Positions 33,122-39,691 of a stretch of 44,077 nucleotides of DNA are shown here, in pieces. The translations under genes were made by a program, and so were the position numbers. Positions within the stretch are counted from its first letter, which is position 1, and each line of letters opens with the position of its first letter. Origin of the DNA: an uncultured Acetatifactor sp. Lineage in GTDB: Bacteria > Bacillota > Clostridia > Lachnospirales > Lachnospiraceae. The notes below the pieces were generated by a model. That model saw only the letters and a list, made by a program, of their open reading frames with translations, had not been told where the DNA came from and searched no databases. The stretch covers positions 1 to 44,077 of the forward strand of contig CAJUNZ010000011.1 of the NCBI GenBank assembly GCA_910587755.1, given 5' to 3'.

Positions 33122-35131
33122 ATGCAGAGCGAGAACATAGAGAGAATCAAGTACCTGGTGGATCTTTTGAACAGGGCTTCCCGGGCATATTATGCCCAGG
33201 ACAGGGAGATTATGAGCAACCTGGAGTATGACAGGCTCTACGAAGAGCTGCAGGATCTGGAGACCCGGACGGGCGTGGTGCTCTCGGGCAGTCCCACGGT
33301 GAGTGTGGGGTATGAGGCTGTGGACGAACTGCCCAAGGAGCGCCATGCCAGCCCCATGTTGTCCCTGGACAAGACCAAGGACAGAGAGGCTCTCAGGGAC
33401 TGGCTTCAGGGAAACAAAGGGATCATAAGCTGGAAACTGGACGGGCTGACAATTGTGCTCACCTACAGGGAGGGAGAACTTGTGAAAGCCGTCACCAGGG
33501 GAAACGGGGAGATCGGGGAAGTGATTACCAACAATGCCAGGACCTTTGTGAACCTGCCTTTGAAAATTGCCTTCCAGGGAGAACTGGTGCTCCGGGGGGA
33601 GGCTGTGATCAGTTATGCCGACTTTGAGAAGATCAACAGCGGCATTGAGGATGTGGAAGCCAGGTATAAGAATCCCAGAAATCTCTGCAGTGGTTCTGTG
33701 CGCCAGCTGAACAATGAGATTACGGCAGGTAGGAATGTGAGGCTGTACGCCTTCTCCCTGGTGAGTGCAGAGGGGGCGGATTTTCACAATTCCAGAGAAG
33801 CCCAGTTTGATTTCCTGCAGGAACAGGGATTTCAGGTGGTGGAGCACTATCTGGTGGGGGAGGAGAATATCCTGGAGACGCTGGAGGGTTTTGAGGGGAA
33901 AATCGGCTCATACGATATTCCCTCTGACGGTCTGGTGCTGACTTATGAGGACATTGCCTATGGCCAGTCCCTGGGGAGGACGGCAAAGTTTCCCAGGCAT
34001 TCTATCGCCTTTAAATGGGCCGACGAGCTGCGGGAGACCACGCTGAAGGAGATTGAGTGGAGCGCCAGCCGCACAGGGCTTATCAATCCCATAGCGGTCT
34101 TTGAGCCTGTGGAACTGGAAGGGACCACGGTGAGCAGGGCTTCCGTCCACAATATCAGCATTCTCCGGGGACTGCGTCTGGGGCTGGGGGACCGGATCAC
34201 CGTCTACAAGGCCAACATGATTATACCCCAGATTGCGGAGAATCTCACGGGAGCGGACAGGACGGAGGAAGAGGAGATGGTGGAGATCCCCCAGGTCTGT
34301 CCTGTCTGTGGGGGAGCCACGCAGATCCGCCAGGTGAATGAGGTTCAGTCCCTTTACTGCACCAACGAGAAATGCGCCGCCAAGCAGATTAAGGCGTTTA
34401 CCCTGTTTGTCAGCCGGGACGCCATGAACATTGACGGCCTCTCAGAGGCCACCCTGGAGAAATTTGTGGATCTGGGATTTCTTCATGAGTTTGCGGACCT
34501 GTTCCACCTGGACAGGCACAGGGAAGAGATTGTGGGAATGGAGGGCTTTGGGGAAAGGTCCTATCAGAATCTTACAGCCAGTGTGGACCGGGCCAGGAAA
34601 ACCACGCTTCCCAGGGTAATCTATGCCCTTGGCATTGCCAATATCGGCGTGGCCAACGCCAAGATGCTCTGCAGACATTTCGGCTATGATTTAAAGCAGA
34701 TGCAGGAGGCGGATGAGGAGTCCCTGAGCGCTATCGAGGGGGTGGGAGAGGTCATCGCCGCCGCCTTTGTAAACTATATGCAGGATCCGGACAATATCCG
34801 GAAGATAGAGGCGCTGATGGCGGAGCTTCAGGTGGAGGTGCCTAAAGTGGAGGAGGGCAGCCAGACTCTGGCGGGGCTGTCCTTTGTGATCACCGGTTCC
34901 CTGAAGAATTTTGCCAGCAGGAGCGACCTGAAGGAAGCCATTGAGCAGAAGGGGGGAAAGGTCACAGGGAGCGTAACGGGCAAAACCACCTGTCTGATCA
35001 ACAACGATGTCACATCTTCCTCCGCCAAGAACAAGAAGGCCAGGGATCTGGGAGTGCCCGTTGTCTCAGAGGAAGATTTCATGTCCCAGTACGGGATAAG
35101 CGCAGGCGGGGAGGTAGAAGATGCCAATTAG
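33122..35131 (+). CDS. ligA: NAD-dependent DNA ligase, divergent LigA
   Basis: 669 residues with full LigA architecture: Ia domain, adenylation domain, OB fold, four-Cys zinc finger (CPVC and CTNEKC), helix-hairpin-helix region (GMEGFGERSYQNL to AIEGVGEVIAAAF) and a C-terminal BRCT domain (LAGLSFVITGSLKNF). The AMP-accepting Lys is in SWKLDGL. Several usually invariant positions differ: RGDG reads RGNG, GEDVT reads GEVIT, and the Lys of the DGVVIKV strand is Thr in DGLVLTYED. The late Lys of AFKW is kept. It may be a sub-family ligase or a second copy besides a canonical one. It ends 11 bp inside metA. Confidence 0.92.
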   Translation: MQSENIERIKYLVDLLNRASRAYYAQDREIMSNLEYDRLYEELQDLETRTGVVLSGSPTVSVGYEAVDELPKERHASPMLSLDKTKDREALRDWLQGNKGIISWKLDGLTIVLTYREGELVKAVTRGNGEIGEVITNNARTFVNLPLKIAFQGELVLRGEAVISYADFEKINSGIEDVEARYKNPRNLCSGSVRQLNNEITAGRNVRLYAFSLVSAEGADFHNSREAQFDFLQEQGFQVVEHYLVGEENILETLEGFEGKIGSYDIPSDGLVLTYEDIAYGQSLGRTAKFPRHSIAFKWADELRETTLKEIEWSASRTGLINPIAVFEPVELEGTTVSRASVHNISILRGLRLGLGDRITVYKANMIIPQIAENLTGADRTEEEEMVEIPQVCPVCGGATQIRQVNEVQSLYCTNEKCAAKQIKAFTLFVSRDAMNIDGLSEATLEKFVDLGFLHEFADLFHLDRHREEIVGMEGFGERSYQNLTASVDRARKTTLPRVIYALGIANIGVANAKMLCRHFGYDLKQMQEADEESLSAIEGVGEVIAAAFVNYMQDPDNIRKIEALMAELQVEVPKVEEGSQTLAGLSFVITGSLKNFASRSDLKEAIEQKGGKVTGSVTGKTTCLINNDVTSSSAKNKKARDLGVPVVSEEDFMSQYGISAGGEVEDAN

Positions 35132-36029
35132 GACGCAGAGCGGTTTGCCGGCAAAAGAGATACTGGAAAATGAGAATATATTTGTCATGGATGAGTACAG
35201 GGCCATGCACCAGGATATCCGTCCCCTTCAGGTGCTGATTCTGAACAATATGCCCATAAAACAGGACACGGAGCTGCAGCTGCTCCGGGCTCTCTCCAAC
35301 ACACCCCTTCAGGTGGACGTGACCTTTATGAATGTGAAGAGCCATGTGTCCGTGAACACTCCTGCAAGCCACCTGAACAAGTTTTACACCACTCTTGACG
35401 AGGTGCGGGATAAAAAGTATGACGGGATGATTGTGACAGGGGCCCCGGTGGAGGACATTTCCTTTGAGGAAGTGGACTACTGGCAGGAGATCTGCGAGAT
35501 TTTTGACTGGGCCGAGACCCATGTGACTTCCACCCTTCATATCTGCTGGGCCGCCCAGGCAGGGTTTTATCACTACTACGGAATTGACAAAAAGCTTCTT
35601 CCCCGGAAATTGTCAGGGGTCTATGAGCACAGGGTGAAAAACCGGAAAGTACCCCTGGTGCGGGGATTTGACGATATTTTTCTGGCTCCCCACAGCCGTC
35701 ACACGGAGACTCCCACAGAGGCCATCCGCGCCTGCAGGGAGCTGACGGTGCTGGCGGAATCTCCCCAGGCAGGGGTGTATCTGGCCATGGCCCAGGGAGG
35801 AAAGAAAATTTTTGTCACAGGACATCCTGAGTACGACAGGTATACCCTGCACAATGAGTACCACAGGGACCTTGACAGGGGGCTTTCCGCCCAGGTGCCC
35901 TACAATTATTACCCGGGGGATGATACCTGCGGAAAGCCGCTGCTTCAGTGGCGTTCCCACTGCAACAACCTCTACAGCAATTTCCTGAATTACTACGTCT
36001 ACCAGGTGACGCCTTATGAACTGGGATAG
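35121..36029 (+). CDS. metA: Homoserine O-acyltransferase MetA, predicted acetyl-CoA type
   Basis: 302 residues, normal for MetA, which activates homoserine for methionine synthesis. The catalytic Cys142 lies in HICWAAQAGFYHYYG, and the His/Glu pair in TGHPEYDRYTL. Residue 111 is Glu (TGAPVED); studies of the family link Glu111 to acetyl-CoA and Gly111 to succinyl-CoA, so this should be a homoserine O-acetyltransferase despite the MetA (not MetX) fold. The start overlaps the end of ligA by 11 bp, with GGGGAGG just upstream, implying coupling to that gene. No other met gene is adjacent. Confidence 0.96.
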   Translation: MPIRTQSGLPAKEILENENIFVMDEYRAMHQDIRPLQVLILNNMPIKQDTELQLLRALSNTPLQVDVTFMNVKSHVSVNTPASHLNKFYTTLDEVRDKKYDGMIVTGAPVEDISFEEVDYWQEICEIFDWAETHVTSTLHICWAAQAGFYHYYGIDKKLLPRKLSGVYEHRVKNRKVPLVRGFDDIFLAPHSRHTETPTEAIRACRELTVLAESPQAGVYLAMAQGGKKIFVTGHPEYDRYTLHNEYHRDLDRGLSAQVPYNYYPGDDTCGKPLLQWRSHCNNLYSNFLNYYVYQVTPYELG

Positions 36030-36062
36030 ACAAAATATTTTTATATTTTGAGTAAAAATATA

Positions 36063-36091
36063 TTGAAATAATGCTAAGATGATGATAGAAT
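36063..36091 (+). promoter_or_regulatory. Promoter upstream of the GNAT leader
   Basis: TTGAAA (36063-36068), 17 bp, TAGAAT (36086-36091). An AT-only inverted repeat ATATTTTTA/TAAAAATAT (36035-36061) sits directly upstream and may act as an UP-like element or a weak metA terminator. Confidence 0.65.
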
Positions 36092-36182
36092 GGCAACTGT
36101 GCTTGAAACTGTCTTGGCGGTAAACTGTAAACGCCTGATGGCAGGCCTGAACAAAGTCTGGCAGTAAATGGCGAAAGGAAAG

Positions 36183-36287
36183 ATGAATGGATATCCTGAA
36201 GGCCTTTATTATAAGGCTTTCAGGTTTTTGATTTTAGGGGGTTCTTTTTACGTGAGAATGCTCCTCCAGGGGCAGAGGGGGCCATAA
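36183..36287 (+). CDS. Short leader ORF (34 codons) overlapping the GNAT start
   Basis: ATG 36183 has AAAGGA about 5 bp upstream and runs to TAA 36285-36287; the last A is the first base of the GNAT ATG (TAATG). The predicted peptide begins MNGYPEGLYYKAF and is not a recognised protein. The terminator hairpin at 36195-36229 lies wholly inside codons 5-16, so ribosomes on this ORF would block the hairpin. An in-frame ATG five codons earlier (36168) is an alternative start. Confidence 0.4.
   Translation: MNGYPEGLYYKAFRFLILGGSFYVRMLLQGQRGP
36195..36229 (+). terminator. Terminator or attenuator in the GNAT leader
   Basis: CCTGAAGGCCTT (36195-36206) pairs with AAGGCTTTCAGG (36213-36224) over 12 bp with one G-U, loop TATTAT, followed by five T. 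It lies about 130 bases after the predicted transcript start and before the GNAT gene. Confidence 0.85.
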
Positions 36288-36760
36288 TGGAGATCAGACG
36301 CGGGGAAGAAAAGGACATAACGGGAATCAACAGGCTGCTTGAGCAGGTGTTGGAAGTCCACCACAGCGGCAGGCCGGATTTGTTTAAAAGCGGCGTCAAA
36401 AAGTATACGGACAGGGAGCTTTTGGCAATACTCCACAATGACATGAAACCGGTTTTTGTGGCAGTGGACGGCGGAGAAGCGGTTGCAGGATACGCTTTCT
36501 GTGTACTGCAGCAGCACCATGACAGCAATATTTTGACGGCTGTGAAGACATTGTATATTGATGATCTGTGTGTGGACGAGTGTGTAAGGGGCCAGCGCAT
36601 AGGAAAGATGCTCTATGAACATGTGGTGGCCTTCGCCAGGGAACAGGGATGCTACAATGTTACCTTAAATGTATGGGAGTGCAATCCTGGTGCGAAAAGA
36701 TTCTATGAAAAATGCGGGCTGACTCCCCAGAAGACTGTACTGGAGAAGATAATTGACTAA
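36287..36760 (+). CDS. GNAT-family N-acetyltransferase
   Basis: 157 residues with a complete GNAT fold. The acetyl-CoA loop is in DDLCVDECVRGQRIGKMLYEHV, with the RGQRIG pyrophosphate-binding motif (R/Q-x-x-G-x-G/A); the C-terminal part LNVWECNPGAKRFYEKCGL is the usual strand and helix before the acceptor site, as in RimI-like and small-molecule acetyltransferases. Substrate is unknown. AGAGGGG lies 6 bp upstream. The helicase gene follows 29 bp after its stop, so the two are likely co-transcribed and would share control by the leader attenuator. Confidence 0.9.
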   Translation: MEIRRGEEKDITGINRLLEQVLEVHHSGRPDLFKSGVKKYTDRELLAILHNDMKPVFVAVDGGEAVAGYAFCVLQQHHDSNILTAVKTLYIDDLCVDECVRGQRIGKMLYEHVVAFAREQGCYNVTLNVWECNPGAKRFYEKCGLTPQKTVLEKIID

Positions 36761-36789
36761 GGAAACGGAAAGGAACAGGTGGAGCGGGA

Positions 36790-38856
36790 ATGACGGAACA
36801 GGATAGAAATATAGAGATAGCGGAGGACACTGGACAGATTCCGGAGAGCAGGGAAGAAGGCCAGGGAGGAACAGCGAATCCGGAAGGAGGCGGTCAGGAA
36901 GGCGGCGGGAACCCGGAAGGAGCCGGTCAGGAAGGCAGCGGGAACCTGGAAGGGGCTGGCCGGGAAGGCAGCGGGAACTCGGAAGGGGCCGGTCAGGAAG
37001 GCAGCGGAAGCGCAGAAGGGGCAGACGGACAGGACAGTCTGGCGTATATTGAATCCCTTCTGGATGAGCGCATTGTGCGGGCCATCAGAGAAATGGGATT
37101 TGACAAGCTGACCCCCATTCAGGAACAGGCGATTCCCTGTCTGCTCCAGGGGGAGGACATTATCGGACAGGCCCAGACGGGCACGGGCAAGACGGCTGCT
37201 TTCGGCATTCCTGCCCTGCAGAAGATTGATCCGGATCTGCGGAAACTGCAGACCATTGTCCTGTGCCCCACCCGGGAGCTGGCCATGCAGGCGGCGGAGG
37301 AGATCCGCAGGATTGCCAAATACATGCAGGGCATTAAAGTGCTTCCCGTCTACGGCGGCCAGGATATCAGCAGGCAGATCAGCGGTCTCAGGGGAGTCCA
37401 GATTATTGTTGGAACCCCCGGACGTGTGATGGACCATATGCGCCGGCATACCATCAAGCTGGATCATGTGAACATGGTGGTTCTGGACGAGGCGGATGAG
37501 ATGCTGGACATGGGATTTCGGGAGGATATGGAGCTGATTCTGGGAGAGATCCCGGGAGAGCATCAGACAGCCCTGTTTTCCGCCACCATGCCCCAGCCCA
37601 TTTTAGACATTACCAATCAGTTCCAGAAGGACGCGAAGATTGTGAAGGTGGCCTCCCAGGAGCTGACCATTCCTTTAGTGTCGCAGAGGTACTATCGGAT
37701 CAAGGCAAAGGACAAAGACGCCGCCTGTATCCGGCTTCTGGAGTATTTTCAGCCCAAACTCTGCCTGATCTTCTGCAATACCAAGATAAAGGTGGACGAG
37801 CTGGCGGAGGTGATAAAAAAGGCAGGATTCCAGGCGGAAGGACTTCACGGCGACATGTCCCAGCACCAGAGGGATGTGGCCATGAACCGTTTCCGGAACG
37901 GGAGCACCAATATCCTCATTGCCACGGATGTGGCCGCCAGGGGCATCGACGTCTACAACGTGGAGGCGGTCATCAACTATGATCTTCCCCAGGATATAGA
38001 GTACTATGTTCACCGCATTGGAAGAACAGGGCGCGCGGGCAAGACAGGCCGTTCCTTTACTTTTGTGGGGGCAAAAGAGCTCTACCGCATTCGGCAGATA
38101 GAGCGTTTCTGCAATACCACCATTGAGGAGAAGAAACTGCCCGGCGCGGCAAAGGTGCAGAAGGCGAAAGCGGACAAATATCTGAACCGGGCCTGGGAAC
38201 TTCATGAGCATGAGGATGTAGAGCTGATGAAGAGCTATCTGCAGAAGAAGATAGAGGCGGAGGGATGTGATGCGCTGGATCTGGCGGCGGCCATGCTGAA
38301 GTACCAGGTGGGAGACATGGGGCCTGAGATCGACGCGGACACCGTGGAAAGCCGCAGGAGCGGAAGGACGGGAGAGCGCAGCGAGAACAGCCGCCGCAGG
38401 CGTTTTGAGCGTGAGGCAGGCCGCGGGCGTGAGCAGCGGGGAGAAGACCGGGACGGCCGCAGACGGGACCGCCGGGGAGAGGACCGGGACGGCCGCAGGC
38501 GTGACCGCCGTGAGGAAGACCGGGATGGCCGCAGACGCAGCCGCCGTGAGGAGGACCGGGACGGCCGCAGACGCAGCCGCCGTGAGGACCGGGACGGCGT
38601 CAGTCGTTTCGACCGGGGAGAGGATCGGGAGAACCACAGGGCTTTTGAACATGAGAGCCGTGAAAGCCGCAGAGGCTCTGCCCGGGGAGAGGATCACGAC
38701 GGCCGCCGCAGGCAGGATGCCTGGGAGGAAGAGTGGTCTTCCCGCAGGAAGGGTGACAAGGACAGAAGCCATGTCTCTAAAGTCCGCGATGTGAAAAGGG
38801 ACGGCAGCGAGAAGGGGCTGGCATTCTCCTTTCCCAGGAAGAAAAAGCGCAGTTAA
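36790..38856 (+). CDS. DEAD-box RNA helicase with repeat-rich N- and C-terminal extensions
   Basis: 688 residues. The helicase core (about 80-450) has all motifs: Q motif GFDKLTPIQEQAIP, I AQTGTGKT, Ia PTRELAMQ, Ib GTPGR, II DEAD, III SAT, IV LIFCNTK, V ATDVAARGID and VI HRIGRTGRAGKTG, as in DeaD/CshA-type enzymes that unwind structured RNA in ribosome assembly and mRNA decay. Two unusual tails flank it: an acidic Gly-rich N-terminal stretch with four 11-residue repeats (NPEGAGQEGSG type, about residues 30-73) and a basic Arg/Asp C-terminus with four 12-residue repeats (GEDRDGRRRDRR type, about 551-598). The latter is RNA-binding-like and could drive condensates. A GGTGGAGCGGG stretch precedes the ATG. 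Confidence 0.95.
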   Translation: MTEQDRNIEIAEDTGQIPESREEGQGGTANPEGGGQEGGGNPEGAGQEGSGNLEGAGREGSGNSEGAGQEGSGSAEGADGQDSLAYIESLLDERIVRAIREMGFDKLTPIQEQAIPCLLQGEDIIGQAQTGTGKTAAFGIPALQKIDPDLRKLQTIVLCPTRELAMQAAEEIRRIAKYMQGIKVLPVYGGQDISRQISGLRGVQIIVGTPGRVMDHMRRHTIKLDHVNMVVLDEADEMLDMGFREDMELILGEIPGEHQTALFSATMPQPILDITNQFQKDAKIVKVASQELTIPLVSQRYYRIKAKDKDAACIRLLEYFQPKLCLIFCNTKIKVDELAEVIKKAGFQAEGLHGDMSQHQRDVAMNRFRNGSTNILIATDVAARGIDVYNVEAVINYDLPQDIEYYVHRIGRTGRAGKTGRSFTFVGAKELYRIRQIERFCNTTIEEKKLPGAAKVQKAKADKYLNRAWELHEHEDVELMKSYLQKKIEAEGCDALDLAAAMLKYQVGDMGPEIDADTVESRRSGRTGERSENSRRRRFEREAGRGREQRGEDRDGRRRDRRGEDRDGRRRDRREEDRDGRRRSRREEDRDGRRRSRREDRDGVSRFDRGEDRENHRAFEHESRESRRGSARGEDHDGRRRQDAWEEEWSSRRKGDKDRSHVSKVRDVKRDGSEKGLAFSFPRKKKRS
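36877..37008 (+). repeat. Four 33-bp in-frame repeats, N-terminal tail of helicase
   Basis: Units start at 36877, 36910, 36943 and 36976, each coding for N-x-EG(A/G)G(Q/R)EG(S/G)G. Confidence 0.88.
38440..38583 (+). repeat. Four 36-bp in-frame repeats, C-terminal tail of helicase
   Basis: Units start at 38440, 38476, 38512 and 38548, each coding for (G/E)EDRDGRRR(D/S)RR; a degenerate fifth follows. Confidence 0.9.
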
Positions 38857-38871
38857 GTCAATAGTTTTACA

Positions 38872-38906
38872 CCAAAGCCAGGCGAAATGTTTCGTTTGGC
38901 TTTTGG
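38872..38906 (+). terminator. Hairpin between the helicase gene and ispF
   Basis: CCAAAGCCA pairs with TTGGCTTTTGG (one bulge), with CGAA/TTCG inside. The following bases (TTCTTGAG) are a poor T-run, so this is a weak terminator or an RNA stability element. Confidence 0.4.
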
Positions 38907-38931
38907 TTCTTGAGAAAGGAGCGGAAGCAGG

Positions 38932-39465
38932 ATGAGGGTTGGTATGGGCTATGATGTCCACAGGCTTGTGGAGGAGAGGGATTTGATCCTGGGCGGGGTA
39001 AAGATACCCTTTGACCGCGGCCTGGCCGGGTATTCGGATGCGGATGTGCTCCTGCATGCTGTGATGGACGCACTGCTGGGGGCGGCGGCCCTGGGGGATA
39101 TCGGAAAGCATTTTCCGGACAATGACGCCGCCTATGAGGGGATCTCCTCCATGACACTGCTGGAAAAGGTGGGGGCGCTTCTGGCGGAACATGGATTTCT
39201 GGTGGAGAACATTGACGCTACCATTATTGCGCAGGCGCCCAGAATGCGTCCCTATATTGATGAAATGAGGGGGAATATTGCCGGAATTCTGGGACTGGAC
39301 ATGAACCATGTAAATGTGAAGGCCACCACGGAGGAAGGGCTGGGATTTACAGGAAGGGGGGAGGGAATCTCCGCCCAGGCGGTGTGCCTGCTGACCAGTC
39401 CCTTTGACCTGGAGGCCAGGCAGGCCGGGGGAGGCTGTGAGGGCTGCGGGAGGAAGTGCTCATAG
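38932..39465 (+). CDS. ispF: 2-C-methyl-D-erythritol 2,4-cyclodiphosphate synthase with Cys-rich tail
   Basis: 177 residues; the family is usually about 155-160. It makes the cyclic diphosphate of the MEP isoprenoid pathway as a trimer. The metal site is clear: Asp8 and His10 in GYDVHRL and the later His in DADVLLHAVMDALLGA; HFPDND, TLLEKV and the ATTEEGLGFTGRGEGISAQAV end complete the enzyme. After the normal end about 20 residues are added, finishing in GGGCEGCGRKCS with three Cys; this tail is not part of the fold. GGAGCGG and GCAGG precede the ATG. No other isp gene is adjacent, and a tandem repeat array follows. Confidence 0.95.
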   Translation: MRVGMGYDVHRLVEERDLILGGVKIPFDRGLAGYSDADVLLHAVMDALLGAAALGDIGKHFPDNDAAYEGISSMTLLEKVGALLAEHGFLVENIDATIIAQAPRMRPYIDEMRGNIAGILGLDMNHVNVKATTEEGLGFTGRGEGISAQAVCLLTSPFDLEARQAGGGCEGCGRKCS

Positions 39466-39482
39466 AGTCAATCTTGGAGCAG

Positions 39483-39654
39483 GATCCTGGAGAGCGCAGA
39501 AACTGCCGGATAAGCCGGATAAGATGATCCTGGAGAGCGCAGGAACTGCCGGATAAGCCGGATCAGATGATCCTGGAGAGCGCAGAAACTGCCGGATAAG
39601 CTGGATCAGATGATCCTGGAGAGTGCAGGAACTGCCGGATAAGCCGGATAAAAT
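39483..39654 (+). repeat. Four 43-bp tandem repeats between ispF and argS
   Basis: Units begin at GATCCTGGAGAG at 39483, 39526, 39569 and 39612, each 43 bp with only a few substitutions. Each unit contains CCGG-ATAAG-CCGG and GGAT/ATCC pairings, so each can fold into a small hairpin. The period is not a multiple of three and the array is directly tandem without spacers, so it is neither coding nor CRISPR. The argS ribosome binding site follows about 20 bp later. Confidence 0.92.
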
Positions 39655-39691
39655 GCTCACAGGAAGTGGGCAGAAAGGGGATAAGGTTGAG

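Noticed and set aside
36098..36180. Fluoride riboswitch-like bases (GGCGGTAAACTG and CCTGATGGC) before the GNAT gene
   Set aside because: The CTGATGGC part resembles the fluoride (crcB) motif, but the 5' GGNGATGR helix and the paired CCGCC/AACCGCC elements are not present, and the downstream genes are not fluoride transporters.
37675..39309. Long minus-strand open frame opposite the helicase and ispF
   Set aside because: Antisense shadow of confirmed genes; low-complexity Ala/Val/Pro translation mirrors the Arg-rich repeats.
39483..39654. CRISPR array
   Set aside because: The four copies are directly tandem with no unique spacers, and no cas genes are nearby.
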